Positions 13,118 to 21,600 of a DNA stretch of 22,220 bases are shown here, piece after piece (the first letter of the stretch is position 1; each line of letters begins with the position of its first letter). The stretch is from an uncultured Oscillospiraceae bacterium (GTDB taxonomy: Bacteria > Bacillota > Clostridia > Oscillospirales > Oscillospiraceae): assembly GCA_910585815.1 (NCBI GenBank), contig CAJUFJ010000056.1:1-22220 (forward strand), written 5' to 3'. The notes under the pieces were generated by a model. It was not told the origin of the DNA. It saw nothing but the letters and a program-made list of their open reading frames with translations, and did not search any database. A program made the position numbers and the translations under genes.

Positions 13118-14664
13118 ACAAACACATGGTCCCCAAAAGAGAGCAGCGATATACCATTCTGGTCGCCGACGACTCAGAGATGAACCGCTCCATCCTCCGC
13201 TCTATGCTGGAGGAGTCCTATGACATCATCGAGGCGGAGGACGGCCTGCAGGCGGTGGCCATCCTCCAGCAGCGGGAGCAGGAGATTTCCCTGGTCCTGC
13301 TGGACATTGTGATGCCCAATCTGGACGGCTTCGGCGTGCTGTCCACCATGAATAAATACAACTGGATTGATAGCGTGCCCGTTATTATGATCTCGGCGGA
13401 GAGCACCCACGCCTTCATCGAGCGGGCCTACGACATGGGGGTCACCGACTACATCAGCCGCCCCTTCGACATGATGGTGGTCCGCCGCCGTGTGATTAAC
13501 ACCATCATGCTCTACGCCAAGCAGCGCCGGCTGGCCGCCATGGTGAACGAGCAGATCTACCAGAAGGAGAAGGTCAACAACCTGATGATTTCCATTCTCA
13601 GCCACATTGTGGAGTTCCGCAATGAGGAGAGCGGCCTGCATGTCATGCACATCCAGACCATGACGGAAATTCTGCTGAAAAGCCTGATGCGCAAGACCGA
13701 CCGCTACAAGCTGGACCGGGAGACCATCAACCTGATCAGCAACGCCTCCACCCTCCACGACGTGGGCAAGATCTGCATCCCCAGCGAGATACTCAACAAG
13801 CCGGGCCGGTTTACCGACGAGGAGTTTGCCATCATGAAGGGCCACTCCCAGATGGGGGCCGACATGATGAAGGGGGTCCCCTTCCAGGATGAGCCGCTGG
13901 TGAAATACGCCTATGAGATCTGCCGCTGGCACCACGAGCGGTACGACGGCCGGGGCTATCCCGACGGCCTGAAGGGGGAGGATATCCCCATCTCCGCCCA
14001 GGTGGTCTCCCTGGCCGACGTCTACGACGCCCTGACCAGCGAACGGGTCTACAAGCCCGCCCATTCCCATGAAAAGGCCATGTCCATGATTCTCAACGGC
14101 GAGTGCGGCGCCTTCCAGCCCCTGCTGCTGGAGTGTCTGGTGGAGAGCAGCGACATCGTCCAGCGGGAGATGGCGGTGGACACCGTGGCCCGCAGCGACC
14201 AGCGGGCCGCCGAGAACACGGCGGTGGAGGTGGCCCAGTATGAGGAGCTGTCCACCACCGACCGCACCCTGCGGATTTTGGAGCAGGAGCGGGTCATTCA
14301 CCAGTTCTTCAAGGAGCTGTCCCAGGATATCCTCTTTGAGTACGCCACAACGCCCCCCATGCTCGCGCTCTCGGCCCAGGGTGTGCGGCGTCTGGGCCTG
14401 GAGGCGGCCACCGTGGACCCCTACCACAACAAGCAGGTGCAGGAGATGGTAGACCTGGACCGGCTGGCCGAGCTGTCCCAGATCCTCCAGAGCACCACGC
14501 CTGAGGCTCCGGTGGTGGAATTCGATTTCCATATCCGGTTGGAGGGCCGCTCCGTGCCCATCCATATCACCAGCCGGGCCATGTGGTCTTCGGAGGATCC
14601 CCCCCAATATACCGGCGCAATCGGTAAGATCGATCTGTGCCAGGAGAAGGAGGCAATATCATGA
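13114..14664 (+). CDS. REC-HD-GYP response regulator, predicted cyclic-di-GMP phosphodiesterase
   Basis: A 516-residue cytoplasmic response regulator. The receiver domain (about 12-130) has VADDSEMNRS and LVLLDIVMPNLDGFG with phospho-acceptor Asp64. The HD-GYP domain (about 150-340) keeps its metal and signature residues: EFRNEESGLHVMH, STLHDVGKICIP (His215-Asp216), KGHSQMGADMM, and HHERYDGRGYPDGLKGEDIP (273-292). It should hydrolyse c-di-GMP when the receiver is phosphorylated. Beyond 345 a helical linker leads to a PAS-like C-terminal region (about 385-510) not usual in simple RpfG proteins. GTG 13114 overlaps the kinase stop (GTGA); ATG 13126 is an alternative start. The end overlaps the HPt gene by ATGA. 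The domain call is firm; catalytic activity is inferred. Confidence 0.92.
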   Translation: MNKHMVPKREQRYTILVADDSEMNRSILRSMLEESYDIIEAEDGLQAVAILQQREQEISLVLLDIVMPNLDGFGVLSTMNKYNWIDSVPVIMISAESTHAFIERAYDMGVTDYISRPFDMMVVRRRVINTIMLYAKQRRLAAMVNEQIYQKEKVNNLMISILSHIVEFRNEESGLHVMHIQTMTEILLKSLMRKTDRYKLDRETINLISNASTLHDVGKICIPSEILNKPGRFTDEEFAIMKGHSQMGADMMKGVPFQDEPLVKYAYEICRWHHERYDGRGYPDGLKGEDIPISAQVVSLADVYDALTSERVYKPAHSHEKAMSMILNGECGAFQPLLLECLVESSDIVQREMAVDTVARSDQRAAENTAVEVAQYEELSTTDRTLRILEQERVIHQFFKELSQDILFEYATTPPMLALSAQGVRRLGLEAATVDPYHNKQVQEMVDLDRLAELSQILQSTTPEAPVVEFDFHIRLEGRSVPIHITSRAMWSSEDPPQYTGAIGKIDLCQEKEAIS

Positions 14665-15014
14665 CCATTCAAGAGTGCTACGCCGCTCTGGAGGGCGACT
14701 ATCAGGAGGTGCTGGGCCGGCTGTACAGCGACGCCCTAGTGCAGAAATTCGTCCTGAAATTCCTGTCTGACCAGTCCTTCCAGCTGCTGGAGAGCTCCCT
14801 GAAGGAGGAGAACTATGAGGACGCCTTCCGCGCCGCCCACACCCTGAAGGGTGTTTCGCAAAACCTCAGCTTCACCAAGCTGTACCACTCCAGCCATGAG
14901 ATTACCGAGGCCCTGCGCACCAAAAATTACGACCAGGCCCATCAGCTGCTGGCCACAGTAGCGGCGGACTACGCCCAGACCGCCGCCGCCATCAAGGCCT
15001 ATCAGGGCGGCTGA
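14661..15014 (+). CDS. HPt (histidine phosphotransfer) domain protein
   Basis: A 117-residue single-domain HPt protein. AFRAAHTLKGVSQNLSF (about 55-71) is the signature, with His60 as phosphoryl carrier; it is surrounded by the expected four-helix pattern. It should carry phosphate from the kinase receiver Asp767 to the HD-GYP receiver Asp64. ATG 14661 has AGGAGG 7 bases upstream and overlaps the previous stop (ATGA); an upstream in-frame GTG (14637) is less likely. It is the last gene of the operon, followed by a strong terminator 45 bp later. Confidence 0.92.
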   Translation: MTIQECYAALEGDYQEVLGRLYSDALVQKFVLKFLSDQSFQLLESSLKEENYEDAFRAAHTLKGVSQNLSFTKLYHSSHEITEALRTKNYDQAHQLLATVAADYAQTAAAIKAYQGG

Positions 15015-15059
15015 TTGCATAATAAACCCGCTTCCGTTGGGAAGACTGTCATAAGGAAG

Positions 15060-15106
15060 CAGCGCCCGCTGAAAAGAAATTGCTTTTCGGCGGGCGCTGT
15101 TTTATA
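15060..15106 (+). terminator. Rho-independent terminator of the phosphorelay operon
   Basis: CAGCGCCCGC-T-GAAAAG (15060-15076) pairs with CTTTTC-G-GCGGGCGCTG (15083-15099): a stem of about 17 bp with one G-T pair, a six-base loop and GTTTTAT downstream. Confidence 0.9.
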
Positions 15107-15156
15107 ATAACCTTATCGGCAAATCGTTAATGTTACGAAAAATATTGGAGGGCAAA

Positions 15157-15978
15157 ATGCAGCAGGGATTTTATATTTATCGGAATAATATATACTATGG
15201 AAGTTATCGTGAGGAACAGGTTTCCGGTTACCAGAACGTTTCACTCAGCAGCCCGGAGCGCATTATGACAGCCCACCAGTTTAACAAAGAGGACCGGGCC
15301 GTTCGTTTTTGGGAAAACCACCATTTACTGGAACCTGAATATGCCGATTTGCAGGCAATGATATGTAAGATGCAATCGTTTATGAACCTCAGCGTGAAGG
15401 AAGACATTGATTTTTCCGCGATGGAGGAAAAGCTGGGGGTCCCTTTTCCGGCAGAATTAAAACTTGTTTACGCGGCAATTGCCGATCATGAGGAATATTT
15501 TGCAAATGCTGAGCATTTCCTGCCCCTCAACGAAATTTACGTGGAACAGGGAATCATTGTTTTCTTCAAGAAAAAACGGACGCCAATTGTCGGTTACGAG
15601 ATAGAAAGCGGACGTCTTGCGCAATATTATAAACGGGAATGGCACGTAGAAAGGAGCGGCTTCTGCTGCTACCAGTTTTGTGTGGGCAGAATGCTTACAA
15701 TTGCACTGGAAAATAAACCGGTTTTTAAAAAAGGACGATGCAAAGGCACATTTGTGACAACACTTAATATTGAACGGGAATTAAGTAATTTTTGCAATGA
15801 GAACTATCATCTTTTGTCGGAATTTAACGTGTATGGAATTGCCGTCATGTATTCAGATGAAAAACTGATTGCATGGATACGGAGCAACGGATTTTATGCC
15901 GATATTCATGCGGGAGCCACTGATGAATCTCATTTAGAAGCGTTTGGAACGCATTTAGGCCAGATCACATGGAAATAA
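15157..15978 (+). CDS. SUKH (SMI1/KNR4)-like protein
   Basis: A 273-residue protein starting MQQGFYIYRNNIYYGSYREE; TTGGAGGG precedes ATG 15157, which is better than the upstream ATG 15130. The central part resembles a SUKH domain: FSAMEEKLGVPFPAELKLVY, then EHFLPLNEIYVEQGIIVFFK and TPIVGYEIESGRLAQYYKRE. SUKH proteins often act as immunity proteins against polymorphic toxins or in other protein-protein roles. No signal peptide or membrane segment is present. The gene is clearly richer in A+T than its neighbours and stands alone between two terminators, which suggests acquisition. No toxin gene is adjacent. The SUKH call rests on motif pattern only. Confidence 0.55.
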   Translation: MQQGFYIYRNNIYYGSYREEQVSGYQNVSLSSPERIMTAHQFNKEDRAVRFWENHHLLEPEYADLQAMICKMQSFMNLSVKEDIDFSAMEEKLGVPFPAELKLVYAAIADHEEYFANAEHFLPLNEIYVEQGIIVFFKKKRTPIVGYEIESGRLAQYYKREWHVERSGFCCYQFCVGRMLTIALENKPVFKKGRCKGTFVTTLNIERELSNFCNENYHLLSEFNVYGIAVMYSDEKLIAWIRSNGFYADIHAGATDESHLEAFGTHLGQITWK

Positions 15979-15979
15979 A

Positions 15980-16026
15980 AGGGGCAGGGCAAACCGTTGT
16001 GGTCTGCCTTGCCCTTAGCTTTTTTA
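15980..16026. terminator. Terminator after the SUKH-like gene (may serve both strands)
   Basis: AGGGGCAGGGCA-ACC (15980-15995) pairs with GGT-TGCCTTGCCCTT (16001-16016) using two G-T pairs and one mismatch. GCTTTTTTAT follows on the plus strand and CCCCTTTTATTT on the minus strand, where the phosphoglucomutase gene ends. Confidence 0.8.
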
Positions 16027-16032
16027 TAGGGC

Positions 16033-16059
16033 CCCGCTCTTGAAAAGCGGGATTTTTTT
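16033..16059 (+). terminator. Second tandem terminator hairpin
   Basis: CCCGCT (16033-16038) with AGCGGG (16046-16051), then A and seven T. It directly abuts the stop codon of the convergent phosphoglucomutase gene. Confidence 0.75.
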
Positions 16060-17773
16060 AACCCTTGAGGCTCTCCGCCCAGGCGGCGTACTGCTCCACC
16101 TTGGCGTCGCACTCCTCCCGGGTGGTCCCGTTGGCCAGGATATAGACCTTCACCTTGGGCTCGGTGCCCGAGGGGCGGACAATCAGGCTGGTGCCGTCGG
16201 CCATCTCGTAGCGCAGCACGTTGGAGCCGGACAGCTCCATCTGGGACTTCTCGCCGCTCTCCACGCAGACCACGCTGCCGTCCTTGTAGTCCTTCTGCTC
16301 CTTCACGGCCACGCCGGCGATCTCCACCGGGGGCTGGGCCCGGAGGCCGGCCATCAGCTCGGCCATCTTTTTCAGGCCGTCCAGGCCGGGCATGACCAGG
16401 TTCATGGTCCGCTCGGCATAGAAGCCGTATTTCTCATAGAGGGCCAGCAGGGCATCATACAGCGTCATGCCCTGGCCGGCGTAATAGGCGGCCATCTCGG
16501 TCATGGCCACGGCGGCGGTGACGGCGTCCTTGTCCCGGACGAAGGAGCCCAGCATGTAGCCGTAGCTCTCCTCATAGGACATAATCACGTTCCCCTCGCC
16601 GGAGGCCTCCAGCTGGTCCTTCTTCTGGGCCAGGAACTTAAAGCCGGTGAAGGTGTCGAAGCACTGCAAACCGTTGACCTTGGCCACCTTCCGGGCCATC
16701 TCGGTGGTGACGATGGTCTTCAGGGCCACCGGGTTGGCGGGCAGCTTGCCCACCCGCTTCATGGCGCCAATGAGGTAGTCCAGCAGCAGCACGCCGGTCT
16801 GGTTGCCGGTGAGCACCTTAAACTCCCCGTTTCCGGTGTTGACCATCAGGCCCACCCGGTCGGCGTCGGGGTCGGAGCCCAGGATGAAGTCGGCCCCCTC
16901 CTTCTTGGCGATGTCTACCGCCAGATAGAAGCCCTCGGGGTTCTCCGGGTTGGGGGAGGCCACCGTGGGGAAGTCGCCGTCAATCACCATCTGCTCAGGG
17001 ACGCAGATGACGTGCTTCATGCCCAGCCGCTTCAGCGCCTCGGGGATGAGCTTGTAGCCGGTGCCGTGGAAGGGGGTGTACACCATCTTAAAGGTGTCGG
17101 CCACCTTCTCCACCGCCCCCTTGTCGTAGACCTGCCCCAGGGCGTTGGCCAGGAATTTTTCGTCGGTTTCCTCACCCATCATGGTGATGGGGGCGGGGGC
17201 GGGACAGTCCATCTTGGGCCCGGCAAAGACATCCAGCTCCTTCATAATCTTTGCCACCTGGTCGGCGTGGTTGGGGGGCAGCTGGGCGCCGTCCTCCCAG
17301 TAGACCTTGTAGCCGTTGTACTCCTTGGGGTTGTGGCTGGCGGTAACGTTGATGCCGGCGATGCAGCCGTACTCCCGGATGGCAAAGGACAGCTCCGGGG
17401 TGGGGCGCAGGGCGTCGAACAGGCGCACGGGGATGCCGTTGTTGGCCAGAATCTGGGCCGCCGCCCGGGCGAACTCGTCGGAGTGGTTGCGGCAGTCGTA
17501 GCACACCGCCACCCCCCGCTTGACGGCCTCGGGTCCCTCGGCCAGAATCACCTGGGCAAAGGCCTGGGTGGCATGGCGGACGGTATAGACGTTCATGCGG
17601 TAGGTGCCCATCCCCATAGTGCCCCGAAGGCCGGCGGTGCCGAACTCCAGTTGGGAGAAGAAGCGGGATTCGATCTCCTTCTCGTCGTTTTTGATGGCCT
17701 CCAGCTCGGCCTTCTCCTCAGCGGTCAGGGCGGGGCTGGCCAGCCAGGCCTCGTAAGTATCGCGATAGGACAT
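16058..17773 (-). CDS. pgcA: Alpha-phosphoglucomutase / phosphomannomutase
   Basis: A 571-residue cytoplasmic phosphohexomutase that interconverts glucose-1-phosphate and glucose-6-phosphate (possibly the mannose forms), feeding cell-wall and glycolipid sugar-nucleotide synthesis. The N-terminus has ESRFFSQLEFGTAGLRGTMG. The catalytic phosphoserine loop is TASHNPKEYNGYK (Ser146), the metal loop GSDPDADRVG (Asp301-Arg306), the sugar-binding loop MSYEESYGYMLG and the phosphate-binding loop RPSGTEPKVKVY near the end. Length matches the Bacillus PgcA type. The start has AGGAGG 8 bases upstream. It is a single-gene unit with its own promoter, convergent with the SUKH-like gene. The reverse strand is open for 594 codons but is Gly/His/Val-rich shadow. 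Confidence 0.95.
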   Translation of the reverse strand: MSYRDTYEAWLASPALTAEEKAELEAIKNDEKEIESRFFSQLEFGTAGLRGTMGMGTYRMNVYTVRHATQAFAQVILAEGPEAVKRGVAVCYDCRNHSDEFARAAAQILANNGIPVRLFDALRPTPELSFAIREYGCIAGINVTASHNPKEYNGYKVYWEDGAQLPPNHADQVAKIMKELDVFAGPKMDCPAPAPITMMGEETDEKFLANALGQVYDKGAVEKVADTFKMVYTPFHGTGYKLIPEALKRLGMKHVICVPEQMVIDGDFPTVASPNPENPEGFYLAVDIAKKEGADFILGSDPDADRVGLMVNTGNGEFKVLTGNQTGVLLLDYLIGAMKRVGKLPANPVALKTIVTTEMARKVAKVNGLQCFDTFTGFKFLAQKKDQLEASGEGNVIMSYEESYGYMLGSFVRDKDAVTAAVAMTEMAAYYAGQGMTLYDALLALYEKYGFYAERTMNLVMPGLDGLKKMAELMAGLRAQPPVEIAGVAVKEQKDYKDGSVVCVESGEKSQMELSGSNVLRYEMADGTSLIVRPSGTEPKVKVYILANGTTREECDAKVEQYAAWAESLKG

Positions 17774-17810
17774 AGTACATTCCTCCTGCGGCTAAATTTT
17801 TACATCTACC

Positions 17811-17839
17811 ATTGTACCACATGAACAACGGGATTTCCA
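17811..17839 (-). promoter_or_regulatory. Probable phosphoglucomutase promoter
   Basis: Minus-strand -10 TACAAT (17811-17816) with a partial -35 TGGAAA 17 bases upstream (17834-17839), about 38 bp from the start codon. Confidence 0.5.
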
Positions 17840-17898
17840 GTGCTTTTTGTGAGAATTTACAGGAGCCGTCCGGCCAAAAATGGGCGCAGTTTTCCGAC

Positions 17899-17921
17899 AT
17901 TTCCATAAAGTGTATGGAAAC
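17899..17921. promoter_or_regulatory. Inverted repeat, possible operator
   Basis: TTTCCATA (17900-17907), spacer AAGTG, TATGGAAA (17913-17920), extending to 10 of 11 paired positions. It lies in the intergenic region upstream of the MITE-like element and the small plus-strand gene. No matching regulator is in the window. Confidence 0.35.
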
Positions 17922-17957
17922 GTACCACTTTGGGGGGAGTGCACGGTATGGGTGGAG

Positions 17958-18098
17958 GGGGGGACGGCCCTCTCAGTCAGCCTTGCGGCTGACAGCTCCC
18001 CCAAAGGGGGAGCTTTTGGGTCCTTTCCGGGAAGGCTCCTACCTCCCCCTTTGGGGGAGGTGGCACGGCGAAGCCGTGACGGAGAGGGCCGTCCCCCC
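17958..18098. mobile_element. MITE-like palindromic element, 141 bp
   Basis: Perfect 17-bp terminal inverted repeats GGGGGGACGGCCCTCTC (17958-17974) and GAGAGGGCCGTCCCCCC (18082-18098). Inside are four hairpins: GTCAGCC/GGCTGAC, AGCTCCCCC/GGGGGAGCT, CCTCCCCC/GGGGGAGG and CACGGC/GCCGTG. There is no coding capacity. Sequences of this style are, from memory, dispersed in many gut Clostridia genomes. It lies 26 bp upstream of the start codon of the next gene, so it forms most of that gene's leader if the promoter is upstream. A target duplication is not evident. Confidence 0.75.
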
Positions 18099-18123
18099 AC
18101 AACATACAAAGGAGGAAAACAAC

Positions 18124-18615
18124 ATGCCAAGCAATCAAACACCCAACTACGCGCTCAGCCAATGGGAGCGCGACGACCGCATTCTGATGGACGATTTCAA
18201 CGCCGACAACGCCAAAATCGACACGGCCCTCAAGGCGGAGACCGACGCGCGGACGGCGGCGGATGCTATCCTGACGGCGGCGGTGTCCAAGCTGGGCAAC
18301 TGTCAGATTGAGGTCACCAGCTACGTCGGAACGGGCACCAGCGACAGCCGGATTGCGTTCCAGTCCATGCCTGTGTTCTTTATCCTGGCCGGCGGCCCCG
18401 GTTGCGTGATAGGCTTCGGCGGAACTGTCAGACCCTACTATATCGGTACGCGCTCCGAGGGGGCAAACGGAGGTTCTGTCGTGAGCGCAAGCGGGTTTAC
18501 TGCTTCCTGGAGCGGAAACCGGATGATTATTGTAAGTGATAGTGTAGCTGAGCGGTTGAACCAGAAGGACAAGCTCTATCAGATTATCTCTTTCTACATG
18601 ATGGATAAAACATGA
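18124..18615 (+). CDS. Hypothetical protein resembling phage tail/fibre-associated proteins
   Basis: A 163-residue protein. ATG 18124 follows AAAGGAGG at 7-8 bases; the frame is open upstream through the MITE but that part is not protein-like. The N-terminus MPSNQTPNYALSQWERDDRI then LMDDFNADNAKIDTALKAET is typical of short proteins in gut Clostridia prophages and tail loci. A helical segment ADAILTAAVSKLG follows, then a Gly/Ser-rich beta region (IEVTSYVGTGTSDSRIAFQS, FTASWSGNRMIIVSD). This is like the base of a tail fibre or a trimeric surface head. No signal peptide or transmembrane segment is visible. No other phage gene is nearby, so it is an orphan. Function unknown. Confidence 0.7.
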   Translation: MPSNQTPNYALSQWERDDRILMDDFNADNAKIDTALKAETDARTAADAILTAAVSKLGNCQIEVTSYVGTGTSDSRIAFQSMPVFFILAGGPGCVIGFGGTVRPYYIGTRSEGANGGSVVSASGFTASWSGNRMIIVSDSVAERLNQKDKLYQIISFYMMDKT

Positions 18616-18620
18616 TAAGA

Positions 18621-18646
18621 GGACCCGCCCCTTGCGGGGCGGGTCC
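18621..18646. terminator. Strong GC hairpin between convergent genes
   Basis: GGACCCGCCCC (18621-18631) with GGGGCGGGTCC (18636-18646), an 11-bp perfect stem with TTGC loop. No T-run follows on either strand, but it sits between the small plus-strand gene and the convergent S-layer-type gene, so a shared terminator role is likely. Confidence 0.65.
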
Positions 18647-18672
18647 TGATGTTCTGCTGTATCCCTAAAGAA

Positions 18673-21600
18673 TCAGGGAGTAGCGGGAGTGTCACTCAAA
18701 GCGGCAGACAGGGCCATGTCCTTCTCACCGGCCTTTACAGACCAAGTGAGGGTAGCGCCCGCGTCACACTGCGCTGCGGTAACGGTCTTCTCAGCGCCGG
18801 TAATCACCGAATCAGCACTGGCAGTACCGTCGGCCAGGGTCACGTAGGAAGCAGCGGTAGCGCCGGTAGTGTCGGCGGCACCAACAACCACCTTAACTTC
18901 GATGGACGCACCAACGGCAGCATAAGCAGCGCCAGCAGCCTTGCCGACCTTAGTAGCTGCCACACCATCGGTTACATCGGAACCGGTACTGTTAGTGTAA
19001 GTCACCTCCACATAGCCGGTCTTGGCATACACGTCCTTGGAGGCAGCAGAGACATAGGCAGTAGTGGCGGCATAGGCGACATAAGTGTCGTTGCCGGTCA
19101 TATCAGCCTTGTCAGCGGTAATCAGACCGGTGCCCTTGTAAGTGGTGTCTGCGGCGGCAGGAATCTCAGTAGTGGAATCCTCACCGGCCTTCACATACTC
19201 AACCAGCTTGCTGTTCACAGTCAGCTTGTAGTAACCGTAGCCGTAGCCGTTGGCATTGTCGCCGGGCTTGTAGGTCAGGGTCCGGGCCATGCCGTTGGCA
19301 TCTTTACCTGTGATGGTGTAAGTGCCGGTAGCGAGAGCCAAGGTCACATCAGTGTAACCCAGCTTGGCCAGCGCGTCCTTAATCTGAGTGGGGATGTTGT
19401 CACTCATAACCACGGCCATGCTCAGCTTGTCGGTGGCGTCATCTACGCTGGCGGTCTCCAGCTTCAGGGCCTCGAGTCCGACAATGCCAGCAGTGCTGTC
19501 AATGGCGGAGCTGTAGACACCAGTGGGTGTGGGAGTAGGAGTGGGAGTGCCGCCGCCCTCACCATTGACAATCTTACCAATGTCATTGATGATGATAGTG
19601 GTAGCAACGCCGCCCTCCAGGATGGCGCTCACGTCGCCGGAGAACTTATCGTCGTCATCCAGCTCCAGGGCGCGCAGGGCACGCTCCAGACCGGTGTAGC
19701 CGGCGGGATAGTTGGTGTACAGCTTGTTGAACTCCTTGGTGGCGCTGGACTGAGCCAGAATCACCTTGACGGTGGGAGACACGGAGAAGCCCTCGGTCTG
19801 AGCAGCGTCGGTGTACAGGGTGCCGTTCTTGAAGGTCAGAACGCCCTTGACCTCACCATCGGTCTGGTAATTGCTGGCATAGTAGTGGTTGTCGCAGATA
19901 GAAGGCTTACCAGTGTGCGCGCAATCCTCGTCGCGGAACATGACACGCAGGATGACAAAGTCTTCCTCGTCCACGGCAGTCTCGATCTTATCCACACGGC
20001 TGATGAAGCCGTCGTCATAATTGGCATCGTCCAAGGTCTTGGCGCCAGTGGTGCCGTCCAGCTCGGTGTAGCCACGGACATTGTTGTCAGCGTCGTAGGT
20101 CAGCTTGTACCAGTGGCCGCGGACCAGCTCGTCCAGATACTTGATGCTGGAACCGACCTCGGTCAGGGTCACGACCTCGCCGTTGACAATGGCCTCGCGG
20201 GTCCAGGTCCACTCGTCGGCATCGGCGTCATAGCCCTCGCGGTTGATGCCGTTGCTGTTGACGTAGGCATAGCTGGAGTTGCTGTACTGGGCCTCGCCAA
20301 TCACCACGACGGCGATGGCGTACATGTCCTTGTCGTACAGGGTATAGACCTCGTTCAGAGGCATAGCCACATCTGTGCCATACTGGCCGGCGGCCACGCC
20401 GTCCATCTCCTCCACCTTGGCGATGGTGACGTCAGTCGCCTTGATGTCGGCGTTCTTCACGCCCACGGTGACAGACTCCACCTCGTCGATGATGGCGGCC
20501 ACCTCGGTATCATTGGCAGTTCCATTGGTGTGGTACTTCACGGAGCTACCATCTACAGTTCCGGATACGCCAGTAGCGGTATCCTGCTCGCCATCAGTAA
20601 ATTCAGTCTTGCTGGTGATGGCGGTGAGGGAGACGTTCAGATAGACGGTGTCGTCGTTGCCGTAGGCATTGGCGGTGGCGCTGGCATCCAGGGAGACGTG
20701 CTTCTTGTTAATCTCGATGGTCTTGTCAGCACCGCCAGCACCGGAACCCTTGCAGTTCATGTCGTACTGGGCGACCTTCACCTTGTTGACGGTGTCGATT
20801 TCATCGGCGACCTGCTTCAGGGTGTAAACGCCGTTCTTATCAACGGAGTAGGTACACCAGGTGTTCACAATGGGGCCGCCAGCCTTGATGGAGCCGGGGG
20901 CGTCGCTGTCCTTGCTGTCCTTCACGTTGACAGTGATGACCTCAAAGGTGCCGTCCAGGAAGATAGCGCCCATGTCAACATTCTTGTTGCCCAGGTTGCT
21001 GGAGCCGCCCTCGTTGCCGGTGATGAAGACGTACTGGTTGGGCTCCTCGTTCAGCTCAACGCCGATCATGTAGCCATAGTGGTCCAGAATGACGTTGTAG
21101 CTCAGGTTCTTCAGGTTGGAGATGCCGTCGCCGGTCCAGTCCTCCAGCACCTCGATGTCGTACTGAGCGGTGTTGGCCGCGTCGTACTGCTTGCCGTTGG
21201 CAATCACATACTCGGGGCTGTCGTCGTCGCGCATCTTAAAGGCGGTGGCGGTGGCGTCGCTGATGACCTCGGGGGCCACCATCTCCTGCACCTCGCCGTT
21301 AGCCACGCGGATCAGGAACATGTCGCCGTCCTTCACATCCTCGATGGCAAAGCGGTCACCGGGGATGGTGATGTTGATGCTGTCGTCAGTGGCGTTGTAA
21401 TACTTGGCCTTCACATAGAAGGGGTTCTTGGGGTCGTTGTTGGTGTCCTCAACGGTGTAGACGTCCAGATCGACCTCGTCATTGCGCTCGTCGTAGTCCT
21501 CAGCGGCGATGCCCAGGTAGGTGTTCATCACAGCGATGTACACGATCTTCTTGTCGCCGTCCACATAGACCTGGGTGAGCACGCCGTTGCCGGTGCCGCC

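Noticed and set aside
13174..14607. 477-codon minus-strand frame
   Set aside because: Antisense of the HD-GYP gene; repetitive Gly/His/Val content and no ribosome binding site.
16040..17824. 594-codon plus-strand frame
   Set aside because: Exact antisense of the phosphoglucomutase gene, with the Gly/His/Leu-rich composition typical of GC-rich shadow frames and no recognisable domain.
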